DNA of 64,000 nucleotides from Streptomyces sp. NBC_00178. Its GTDB lineage: Bacteria > Actinomycetota > Actinomycetes > Streptomycetales > Streptomycetaceae. The stretch lies in NCBI RefSeq assembly GCF_036206005.1, contig NZ_CP108143.1:5175501-5239500 (forward strand), read 5' to 3'. Positions within the stretch are counted from its first letter, which is position 1; every line of letters starts with the position of its first letter. The translations under genes were made by a program, and so were the position numbers. Of this stretch, positions 19,042 through 26,465 are shown piece after piece. The notes below the pieces were generated by a model. That model made no database searches. It saw only the letters and a list, made by a program, of their open reading frames with translations, and was not told where the DNA came from.

Positions 19042-20544
19042 ATGACGGACATCAGCACCATCATCAAGCTCACCGCGGCCGAGATCGCCGCGAAGATCGC
19101 CTCCGGCGAGCTGACGGCCGTCGAGGTCACCGAGGCCCACCTGGCCCGGATCGACGCCATCGACGAGAAGGTCCACGCCTTCCTGCACATCGACCGTGAG
19201 GGCGCGCTCGCGCAGGCCCGCGCCGTCGACGCCAAGCGTGAGGCGGGCGAGAAGCTCGGCCCGCTGGCCGGCGTCCCGCTCGCGCTCAAGGACATCTTCA
19301 CCACGAAGGACATGCCGACCACCGTCGGTTCGAAGATCCTCGAGGGCTGGGTCCCGCCCTACGACGCGACCCTCACCAGGAAGCTGAAGGCGGCCGACGT
19401 CGTCATCCTCGGCAAGACCAACATGGACGAGTTCGCCATGGGGTCCTCCACCGAGAACAGCGCCTACGGCCCGACCGGGAACCCGTGGGACCTCACCCGC
19501 ATCCCGGGCGGCTCCGGCGGCGGCTCCTCCGCCGCGCTGGCCTCCTTCGAGGCGCCGCTGGCCATCGGCACGGACACCGGCGGTTCCATCCGCCAGCCCG
19601 CCGCCGTCACCGGCACCGTCGGCGTCAAGCCCACCTACGGCGGCGTCTCCCGCTACGGCATGGTCGCCTTCTCGTCCTCCCTCGACCAGGGCGGCCCCTG
19701 CGCCCGCACGGTCCTGGACGCGGCGCTCCTGCACGAGGTCATCGGCGGACACGACCCGCTCGACTCGACCTCCATCGACGCGCCGGTCCCGCCGGTCGTC
19801 GAGGCCGCGCGCAACGGCTCCGTACAGGGCATGCGCGTCGGCGTCGTCAAGCAGTTCTCGGGCGAGGGCTACCAGGCCGGCGTCGTCCAGCGGTTCAACG
19901 AGTCCGTCGAGCTGCTGAAGTCCCTCGGTGCCACGGTCGTCGAGCTCGACTGCCCGTCGTTCGACCTGGCGCTCTCGGCGTACTACCTGATCGCGCCGTC
20001 CGAGTGCTCCTCGAACCTCGCCCGCTTCGACGCCATGCGCTACGGCCTGCGGGTCGGCGACGACGGCACGCGCTCCGCCGAGGACGTCACCGCGCTCACC
20101 CGCGAGGCCGGCTTCGGCGACGAGGTCAAGCGCCGCGTCATCCTCGGTACGTACGCGCTCAGCTCCGGCTACTACGACGCGTACTACGGCTCGGCCCAGA
20201 AGGTCCGCACCCTCATCACCCGGGACTTCGAGAAGGCGTTCGAACAGGTCGACGTCATCGTCTCCCCGACGACGCCCACCACGGCCTTCCCGATCGGCGA
20301 GCGCGCCGACGACCCGATGGCGATGTACCTCGCGGACCTGTGCACCATTCCGACCAACCTCGCCGGTAATTCCGCCATGTCGCTTCCCTGCGGCCTGGCC
20401 CCGGAGGACGGGCTGCCGGTGGGGCTGCAGATCATCGCCCCCGCCATGAAGGACGACCGGCTGTACAAGGTCGGAGCCGCCGTCGAGGCCGCCTTCGTGG
20501 AAAAGTGGGGTCACCCGCTGCTTGAGGAGGCTCCGTCACTGTGA
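19042..20544 (+). CDS. gatA: Asp-tRNA(Asn)/Glu-tRNA(Gln) amidotransferase subunit GatA
   Basis: 500 residues. It is the amidase-signature subunit that releases ammonia from glutamine for transamidation. The Ser-cisSer-Lys triad is complete: K83 (LALKDI), S158 (GGSGGGSS) and S182 (GTDTGGSIRQP), each four residues later than in S. aureus GatA. The stop codon overlaps the GTG of a small gene (GTGA), giving tight coupling within gatC-gatA-small ORF-gatB. Confidence 0.97.
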   Translation: MTDISTIIKLTAAEIAAKIASGELTAVEVTEAHLARIDAIDEKVHAFLHIDREGALAQARAVDAKREAGEKLGPLAGVPLALKDIFTTKDMPTTVGSKILEGWVPPYDATLTRKLKAADVVILGKTNMDEFAMGSSTENSAYGPTGNPWDLTRIPGGSGGGSSAALASFEAPLAIGTDTGGSIRQPAAVTGTVGVKPTYGGVSRYGMVAFSSSLDQGGPCARTVLDAALLHEVIGGHDPLDSTSIDAPVPPVVEAARNGSVQGMRVGVVKQFSGEGYQAGVVQRFNESVELLKSLGATVVELDCPSFDLALSAYYLIAPSECSSNLARFDAMRYGLRVGDDGTRSAEDVTALTREAGFGDEVKRRVILGTYALSSGYYDAYYGSAQKVRTLITRDFEKAFEQVDVIVSPTTPTTAFPIGERADDPMAMYLADLCTIPTNLAGNSAMSLPCGLAPEDGLPVGLQIIAPAMKDDRLYKVGAAVEAAFVEKWGHPLLEEAPSL

Positions 20545-20783
20545 GTGCAATGACCAAGAAGGCCAAGAACTTCAAGAAGTCCAAGTCCGGCGTGTACCTG
20601 TCGCTCGGCACCACCGCCTTCGGCGCGCTGAGCGTCGCGAAGCAGGCCAAGCTCGCCCGGCAGGAGAGCGACACCCTCCGGCTGATCGACGCCGCCGTCT
20701 CGGCCGCCGCGATCGTCACCGGCCTGGCGATCCTCTACCGCGAACTCAAGCGTCTCGGCGACGACGACGTCCTGCTGGGCTGA
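20541..20783 (+). CDS. 80-residue membrane-associated protein inside the gat operon
   Basis: The start GTG overlaps the gatA stop. ATG 20550 is an alternative. The N-terminus is strongly basic (TKKAKNFKKSKSG), followed by an amphipathic stretch and one hydrophobic helix (IDAAVSAAAIVTGLAILY), then REL KRLGDDDVLLG. It looks like a single-pass protein with a positive cytoplasmic tail. No known family is recognised. Codon use matches its neighbours and the spacing to gatB is 16 bases, so it is a genuine member of the operon. A role linked to tRNA amidation is only guilt by association. Confidence 0.75.
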   Translation: MSAMTKKAKNFKKSKSGVYLSLGTTAFGALSVAKQAKLARQESDTLRLIDAAVSAAAIVTGLAILYRELKRLGDDDVLLG

Positions 20784-20799
20784 GAGGGAAAGTTTCACC

Positions 20800-22308
20800 G
20801 TGACTGTCATTGACCTGGAGTCGTACGAGGACGCCCTCGCGACGTACGACCCCGTCATGGGCCTCGAGGTCCATGTCGAGCTGGGCACCAAGACCAAGAT
20901 GTTCTGCGGCTGCTCCACCGAGCTCAAGCAGGACGCCAACTCGCAGACCTGCCCTGTCTGCCTCGGGCTGCCGGGCGCGCTCCCGGTCGTCAACGAGATC
21001 GGCGTCGAGTCCGCCATCAAGATCGGGCTCGCGCTGAACTGCGAGATCGCCGAGTGGTGCCGCTTCGCCCGGAAGAACTACTTCTATCCGGACATGCCGA
21101 AGAACTTCCAGACCTCGCAGTACGACGAGCCGATCGCCTTCAACGGCTACCTGGACGTCCAGCTGGAGGACGGCGAGATCTTCCGCGTGGAGATCGAGCG
21201 CGCCCACATGGAGGAGGACACCGGCAAGTCGACGCACGTCGGCGGTGCCACCGGCCGCATCCACGGCGCCTCCCACTCGCTGCTCGACTACAACCGTGCG
21301 GGCATCCCCCTCATCGAGATCGTCACCAAGCCGATCGAGGGAGCGGGCGCACGCGCCCCCGAGGTCGCCAAGGCGTACGTCGCCGAGCTCCGCGAGCTCA
21401 TCAAGGCGCTCGGCGTCTCCGAGGCCCGCATGGAGATGGGCCAGATGCGCTGCGACGTGAACCTGTCGCTGCGCCCGCACGGCCGCGAGGCGTTCGGTAC
21501 GCGCTCCGAGACGAAGAACGTCAACTCGCTGCGCTCCGTCGAGCGCGCCGCCCGCTTCGAGATCCAGCGCCACGCCGCGGTGCTGAACTCCGGCGGGACG
21601 ATCGTGCAGGAGACCCGGCACTTCCACGAGGAGGACGGCTCCACCACGGCCGGCCGCATCAAGGACAACGCCGAGGACTACCGCTACTTCCCCGAGCCGG
21701 ACCTGGTGCCGGTCGCCCCGTCCCGCGCCTGGGTCGAGGAGCTCCGCAAGGAGCTTCCCGAGCTGCCGCGGCTCCGCCGTCAGCGGCTGAAGGACGAGTG
21801 GGGCGTCAACGAGCACGACATGCAGTCCATCCTCAACGCGGGCGCGGTCGACCTGATCGTCGCCACGACCGAGGCGGGCGCGCCGTCCGACCAGGCCCGC
21901 AAGTGGTGGATGGGCGAGCTCGCCCGTAACGCCAACGAGACCGGCCGCAGCCTGGACGAGCTGCCGGTCACCCCGGCGCAGGTCGCCCGGGTGGCCGCAC
22001 TCGTCGCGTCCGGTGACCTCAACGACAAGCTGGCGCGCCAGGTTCTCGAGGGTGTCCTCGCGGGCGAGGGCGACCCGGACACCGTCGTCGAGAAGCGCGG
22101 CCTGAAGGTCGTCTCGGACGAGGGCGCGCTGGGCACGGCGGTCGACGAGGCCATCGCGGGCAACGCGGCGATCGCCGACAAGATCCGCGGCGGAAAGGTC
22201 GCCGCCGCCGGCGCCCTGGTCGGCGCGGTCATGAAGGCCACCCGTGGCCAGGCCGACGCCGCGCGGGTGCGTGAACTGATCCTGGAGAAGCTCGGCGTCG
22301 AGGGCTGA
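20800..22308 (+). CDS. gatB: Asp-tRNA(Asn)/Glu-tRNA(Gln) amidotransferase subunit GatB
   Basis: 502 residues from GTG 20800. GatB binds the mischarged tRNA and activates it with ATP. Signature VMGLEVHVELGTKTKMFCGC near residue 18 is followed by CPVCLGLPGALPV, the zinc-binding Cys set. YPDMPKNFQTSQYDEPIAFNG and MRCDVNLSLRP also match. The C-terminal YqeY-like tRNA-binding domain ends with GALVGAVMKATRGQADAARVRELILEKL. A 19-bp perfect hairpin follows 12 bases after the stop. Confidence 0.97.
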   Translation: MTVIDLESYEDALATYDPVMGLEVHVELGTKTKMFCGCSTELKQDANSQTCPVCLGLPGALPVVNEIGVESAIKIGLALNCEIAEWCRFARKNYFYPDMPKNFQTSQYDEPIAFNGYLDVQLEDGEIFRVEIERAHMEEDTGKSTHVGGATGRIHGASHSLLDYNRAGIPLIEIVTKPIEGAGARAPEVAKAYVAELRELIKALGVSEARMEMGQMRCDVNLSLRPHGREAFGTRSETKNVNSLRSVERAARFEIQRHAAVLNSGGTIVQETRHFHEEDGSTTAGRIKDNAEDYRYFPEPDLVPVAPSRAWVEELRKELPELPRLRRQRLKDEWGVNEHDMQSILNAGAVDLIVATTEAGAPSDQARKWWMGELARNANETGRSLDELPVTPAQVARVAALVASGDLNDKLARQVLEGVLAGEGDPDTVVEKRGLKVVSDEGALGTAVDEAIAGNAAIADKIRGGKVAAAGALVGAVMKATRGQADAARVRELILEKLGVEG

Positions 22309-22320
22309 CCCGGGCCCACA

Positions 22321-22361
22321 CCGCAGGGGCGGAGCATCCACCGGATGCTCCGCCCCTGCGG
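22321..22361 (+). terminator. Strong hairpin terminator of the gat operon
   Basis: 19-bp perfect stem (22321-22339 with 22343-22361) and a 3-base loop, extendable by four more pairs past a bulged C. There is no T run. It is the clearest terminator of the first half of the window. Confidence 0.8.
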
Positions 22362-22496
22362 CGTGTGCGGCCCCCGGCCGGCGCAGGCTGTGCGCGGCGC
22401 CTGCCGGACATTCACCACCGGGCCGTGCGCACGCCTTCCGGCCGCCACCTCGCTTGTCTACCTTCCTGGCGTACCACTGGTTCTCGGGAGGCTCAC

Positions 22497-24608
22497 ATGG
22501 CTACGGACTTTTCACGGCGGCGGCTCTTCACACTGGGCGGCGGCGCCCTCGGGGCCGCAGCCGCGGGCTCGCTGCTGCCTCCGTCGCTCCAGGCCGCCAT
22601 GGCCGCGCAGCCGCAGCAGGCCACGGGATCCGGTGGCCTCGCGGACATCAGGCACGTGGTCGTCCTGATGCAGGAGAACCGTTCGTTCGACCACTACTTC
22701 GGCATGCTCCGCGGAGTCCGCGGCTTCGGCGACCGCAATGCGATCGAGCTGCCGTCGGGCAGGCCCGTCTTCGAGCAGCCGGGACCGGCCGGTACCGCGG
22801 TGCTGCCCTTCCCCGTGCGCGAGGCGGCCGCCACGCAGAAGCAGGACCTCCAGTACATCGGTGCCCTCGACCACTCCTGGAGCGGTGGCGGCAAGGCGTG
22901 GGCCGACGGGTGGATGAACGGCTGGGTGACCGCGAAGACCGCCGCGACCATGGCGTACTACGACCGCCGGGACATCCCGCTGCACTACGAACTGGCCGAC
23001 ACCTTCACGGTCTGCGACGCCTACCACTCCTCCGTCCACACCTCGACGAGCCCCAACCGCAACCATCTCTGGAGCGGGAAGACGGGCTTCGAGGCGAACG
23101 GCTCCCGGGCCGTCGGCAACGACGCATACGACGAGGGCACCCACCCCGGCTACGGCTGGGGCACGTACGCGGAGCGGCTGGAGAAGGCCGGGCGCAGCTG
23201 GCGCACGTACACCGAGTGGGAGAACTTCACCGACAACCAGATCGAGTTCTTCAGCACCTTCAAGGCGCTGGCCCGCAAGGCCCTGGTCAGGACCGGCGGC
23301 CACACCTACATGGAGTCCTTCTACGCGGCGGTCCGGGACGCCGGGGCGGGGCCCGAGCGCGACCGGCTGCTCGGACTGCTGGAGGACGGCGTCGCGATGC
23401 TGACCCGCCCGGAGCGAAGCCTCTTCGAACGCGGTCTGCGCCGGGTGGAGACGGGGACGCTGGCCGACGCCTTCGCCGCCGACGTCGCCGCGGGCACGCT
23501 GCCCGCGGTGTCCTACCTGGTGCCGTCCGCGGTCGACTCCGAGCATCCGAGCGTCTCGTCCCCGGTCCACAGCGCGACGATCGTCTACAAGATCCTCGAC
23601 GCGCTCGGCAGGCACCCCGACGTGTGGCGGCACACCGCCGTCATCATCAACTACGACGAGAACGACGGCTTCTTCGACCACGTGCCGCCGCCGGTCCCTC
23701 CCGTCGAGGTCACCGAGGAACGCTGGGAGGGCAAGCCCACCGGGCTCGGTGTGCGGGTGCCGCTCCTGGTGGTGTCACCGTGGACCGTCGGCGGCTACGT
23801 CTGCTCCGAGGTCTTCGACCACACGTCGGTGGTGCGCCTCCTGGAGCGCTGGACGGGCGTGGCGGAGCCGAACATCGGCGACTGGCGCCGTTCGGTCACC
23901 GGCGACCTCACCTCGGTCTTCGACTTCCGCCGGACGCAGCGCAGCCCTGAGATCGCACCCCCGGGCGCCGTCCCGCCCTTCGGCGGGCGGTGGCAGCCGC
24001 GGCCGCCCGCCGACCAGCGCATGCCCGTCCAGGAGGCCGGCGTCCGCCCCGCCAGGCCGCTGCCCTACCAGCCCGACGCACAGGCGGTGCTGATGGACGG
24101 CGACCGGCTGCGGCTGTCCCTGACCAACACCGGAAGGTCCTCCACGCACTTCGCGCTGTACCCGTACGCAGGGGAGTTCCCCGTCCCGCAGCACCGCGAC
24201 GTCCGGAGGAAGGCCGAGCTGACCGTGCCCCTCCACGGTGAGCGGTACCGGTTCACGGTCACCGGGCCGAACGGCTTCCGGCGGGAGTTCGAGGGCACCG
24301 CGGACAGCCCCGCCGAACTCGCCACGAGGATCGACGCCGACGAGCGCGACCTGCACCTCACCCTGCGCAACACCGGCCGCCGGACCCTGACCTTCGTCGT
24401 CCGGCCGCTGGCGTACGTCGAGGAGGACGACCTGCTGGACTGGACCCGGAGGGTCGAGGTCAAGCCGGGCCGCAGCCGCACCGTCGTCCACTCGGCGGCC
24501 GACTCCCACGGCTGGTACGACCTCGACGTGACGGCGGACGCGGAGGGGTCCTTCCGGCGGCGTCTGATGGGCCACATCGAGAACGGCAGGCCGAGCGTCT
24601 CCGGCTGA
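22497..24608 (+). CDS. Tat-exported phosphocholine-type phospholipase C
   Basis: 703 residues from ATG 22497 with GGGAGG upstream. The open frame to 22365 covers the terminator and promoter. A Tat signal (FSRRRLFTLGGGALGAAAAG) is at residues 4-23. The phosphoesterase domain begins VVLMQENRSFDHYFGMLRG (residues about 60-78), with metal residues in SSVHTSTSPNRNHLW and NYDENDGFFDHVPPP. Two C-terminal DUF756-type beta domains (residues about 520-600 and 615-695) complete the architecture of bacterial phosphocholine-specific phospholipase C. It is likely secreted, folded, to release phosphate from phospholipids. No adjacent pho genes are visible. Confidence 0.9.
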   Translation: MATDFSRRRLFTLGGGALGAAAAGSLLPPSLQAAMAAQPQQATGSGGLADIRHVVVLMQENRSFDHYFGMLRGVRGFGDRNAIELPSGRPVFEQPGPAGTAVLPFPVREAAATQKQDLQYIGALDHSWSGGGKAWADGWMNGWVTAKTAATMAYYDRRDIPLHYELADTFTVCDAYHSSVHTSTSPNRNHLWSGKTGFEANGSRAVGNDAYDEGTHPGYGWGTYAERLEKAGRSWRTYTEWENFTDNQIEFFSTFKALARKALVRTGGHTYMESFYAAVRDAGAGPERDRLLGLLEDGVAMLTRPERSLFERGLRRVETGTLADAFAADVAAGTLPAVSYLVPSAVDSEHPSVSSPVHSATIVYKILDALGRHPDVWRHTAVIINYDENDGFFDHVPPPVPPVEVTEERWEGKPTGLGVRVPLLVVSPWTVGGYVCSEVFDHTSVVRLLERWTGVAEPNIGDWRRSVTGDLTSVFDFRRTQRSPEIAPPGAVPPFGGRWQPRPPADQRMPVQEAGVRPARPLPYQPDAQAVLMDGDRLRLSLTNTGRSSTHFALYPYAGEFPVPQHRDVRRKAELTVPLHGERYRFTVTGPNGFRREFEGTADSPAELATRIDADERDLHLTLRNTGRRTLTFVVRPLAYVEEDDLLDWTRRVEVKPGRSRTVVHSAADSHGWYDLDVTADAEGSFRRRLMGHIENGRPSVSG

Positions 24609-24745
24609 CGGGCCCCGCCTCCCGCGCACCCACGGGACCCCTGGCGCGCGGCCCGGCCGGTCCGGGCCCGCGCCCGGCCCGTGCTGTGGGTCCGGCGCGT
24701 GCGGCGTTAAGGAGGTTCTCATACGGGCCCCCTAGCGTGCGGCGC

Positions 24746-25399
24746 ATGAAGACCACCCCCTCCACCACGACCACCGACGACACCGAGAAGAAGGCGGCGG
24801 GCGAGACCGCCGCCGCACCGGACCTGGAGAAGAAGGCCGGCCCCGCGCAGGACGCGGTGCCGGCGGGCGTCGCACCCGGCCTGACCGCGTCGGACGTGAC
24901 CGCGATGGACGTGGCGGCGACGGACGCCGCGGCGGAGGACGGCCTGGAGAGCGAGCTGGAGTCCGACCCCTACGCAGAGGCGGAGGCCGCCGCGTCCGCC
25001 GGGACGGGTTCCGGCGCCGCGGCCGTCGTGGCCGCCGGGCTCGGGATCGTCTCCCTCTCCGGAGCGTGGACCGGCCGGGTCGCCGCCGAGCGCGAAACCC
25101 TGATCGGCCAGATCAAGACCTCCGGCGGCGGCAGCGCCGCACAGCAGATCAACGAGATCTACGGCGACGCCTGGCACAGCACGGCGCTCGTCAACGGCCT
25201 GTTCGCGCTGCTCGCCCTGCTCGTCGGTGTGTTCGTGCTGGTCCGGCCCGCCTTCGGGGCACCGTCCCCCCTGCCCCGGCCGGGCTGGATCCGTTCCGTG
25301 GCCTGGGCGGGCGTCGCACTCGGCGTGCTGGGCGTACTGATCTCCGTGGGCATGTACCTCGACCTGTTCGTCGGCCTGCCGTCCGCGGCCGGCGGCTGA
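24746..25399 (+). CDS. Membrane protein with acidic N-terminal region (unknown)
   Basis: 217 residues from ATG 24746. TAGCGT (24733-24738) lies seven bases upstream and no ribosome site is seen, so it is probably leaderless. Residues 1-85 are Ala/Thr/Glu/Asp-rich and disordered. Three hydrophobic helices follow (AVVAAGLGIVSLSG, VNGLFALLALLVGVFVLV, WAGVALGVLGVLISVGMYL). A loop between the first two contains RETLIGQIKTSGGGSAAQQINEIYGD, which likely lies outside. No family is recognised. Confidence 0.7.
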   Translation: MKTTPSTTTTDDTEKKAAGETAAAPDLEKKAGPAQDAVPAGVAPGLTASDVTAMDVAATDAAAEDGLESELESDPYAEAEAAASAGTGSGAAAVVAAGLGIVSLSGAWTGRVAAERETLIGQIKTSGGGSAAQQINEIYGDAWHSTALVNGLFALLALLVGVFVLVRPAFGAPSPLPRPGWIRSVAWAGVALGVLGVLISVGMYLDLFVGLPSAAGG

Positions 25400-25466
25400 G
25401 CCCCCGGAACCGGACAGCCGGTCGCGCGGGTTCCGGGAGGCCGGGCCCCGGCGGGACGGGAACTCC

Positions 25467-25498
25467 GAGGCGCCGCCCGGCCTTCCGGGCGGCGCCTC
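25467..25498 (+). terminator. Hairpin terminator after the 217-residue membrane protein
   Basis: 14-bp perfect GC-rich stem with a CCTT loop, 67 bases after the stop. A weaker 9-bp hairpin with a 17-base loop lies directly after the stop (25403-25437). Confidence 0.6.
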
Positions 25499-25888
25499 CC
25501 CGCATGGTCCGCGGACGCCGGAGAGGCCGTCTCGACGCCATCGCGCCGGGCCGGCCCCCGCCTCGGGATCGCCGGAGCGCAGGCGTCCACCGGCAGAGGC
25601 ACACCGTGGACGAGCGCCGCGTCCTGTGCCGACCGCCGGCCGTGCCTTGAGGCGGGTCACGACGTACCTCCGACCGTGCGCGGTGCGTCACCGGGGGTGG
25701 GCGGGCACCACCGGCCGTCGGGATCCACCTGGCACCCTGCGGCAAGGCGGTCACAACGTGATGATCACCCCGTCGATCAGCCGGAGTTCAGAGGGCGGGG
25801 CCGCGTCGTCGGCGCCGGGACGGGAGCCAACGGCCTTACTGGCAGGCACGGTTCACGAGGCGATGCGTGGAGCGCGTCTCCTCAGGGA

Positions 25889-25954
25889 CGACCCGCGGAC
25901 CACCCGCGGACCACCCGCGGACGACCCGCGGACGACTCGCGGACGACCGGCGGA
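25889..25954. repeat. Six tandem 11-bp repeats
   Basis: Six head-to-tail units of consensus CGACCCGCGGA, each exactly 11 bases. Units 1 and 4 match the consensus, units 2 and 3 have one change (CC at the start), unit 5 has one (ACTCG) and unit 6 has one (CCGGC). Each unit contains CCGCGG or a near match. The period is close to one helical turn. Confidence 0.85.
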
Positions 25955-25965
25955 GGCACGCCATC

Positions 25966-26095
25966 GGGATGTCCGGCGACGGGGCGCGGAGGCACCGTAG
26001 GGACGTCCGGCGTCGGGCCGACGCGCGATGCCGGGACACGTAGGGCCGTCCGGCGACGGCCCGAGGCGCGCCCTCGGGATGTCCGGCAGGACACC
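25966..26095. repeat. Four dispersed copies of a 17-bp motif
   Basis: GGGATGTCCGGCGACGG at 25966 recurs with small changes at about 26000, 26043 and 26076, at spacings of 34, 43 and 33 bases. The copies have the same orientation and lie directly after the 11-bp array. No function is known. Confidence 0.6.
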
Positions 26096-26161
26096 TAAGG
26101 CCCCCCGCCCGCAGAGATACGGCACTCGCCCGATGCGGTGAGGCCCCCTGCCGGACGAGAG

Positions 26162-26189
26162 TGGTGCCACGGCAACCGCCGTGGCACCA
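26162..26189 (+). promoter_or_regulatory. Perfect hairpin in the leader of the 61-residue gene
   Basis: 12-bp perfect arms (26162-26173 and 26178-26189) around an AACC loop, ending 28 bases before the ATG and 15 before GGGGAG. It could be a terminator for upstream transcription, an mRNA-stabilising structure or, as DNA, a regulator site. Confidence 0.5.
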
Positions 26190-26217
26190 ACTCCGTTCCA
26201 CGTCAGGGGAGACGACC

Positions 26218-26403
26218 ATGTACCACTACGAACTCCACCAGCTCGCCGTCGGTGAACTGCTCCACCGGGCCGAGGAGCAGCGCACCGTGCGCCAGGCCGT
26301 CCTCGCCCGCCGCGCCGCCCGGCGCTCGGCGCGGCGTACCGGACGGGACGAAACCGAGGGGCGGGTGGGGGACGAGCGGGGCCGGTTCGGCCGTGCCGCG
26401 TAG
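26218..26403 (+). CDS. 61-residue basic protein upstream of the LuxR/AAA regulator
   Basis: ATG 26218 with GGGGAG nine bases upstream. The sequence begins MYHYELHQLAVGELLHRAEEQ, a helix rich in Leu and acidic residues. It continues with a strongly basic helix (RQAVLARRAARRSARR) and ends in a Gly/Arg-rich tail. There is no membrane segment and no known domain. I believe similar small proteins occur beside such regulators in other Streptomyces. It ends two bases before the longest frame of the regulator, so they are likely co-transcribed. Confidence 0.65.
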   Translation: MYHYELHQLAVGELLHRAEEQRTVRQAVLARRAARRSARRTGRDETEGRVGDERGRFGRAA

Positions 26404-26465
26404 CGGTGGAGCCCCAGCCGAAAACCCCTCTCTCGAAGTCGCACGCGTATGCGATGCTCGGCGAC

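Larger units (their letters stand above)
25400..26217. other. 818-bp gene-free region with hairpins and short repeats
   Basis: Open frames here have poor codon bias and no ribosome sites. Contents in order: a 9-bp hairpin (25403-25411 with 25429-25437), a perfect 14-bp hairpin (25467-25480 with 25485-25498), no recognised signal from 25500 to 25880, an 11-bp tandem repeat array (25889-25954), four copies of a GGGNNGTCCGGCGNCGG-like motif (about 25966-26095) and a 12-bp hairpin (26162-26189) in front of the next gene. Confidence 0.6.

Noticed and set aside
25889..26095. Repeat patch considered as a CRISPR array
   Set aside because: The 11-bp units have no spacers and the 17-bp motifs are imperfect. 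No cas gene is nearby.
25626..26219. Open frames across the repeat region on both strands (up to about 250 codons)
   Set aside because: They exist because the 11-bp repeat has few stops. The products are repetitive, lack ribosome sites and show no codon bias.
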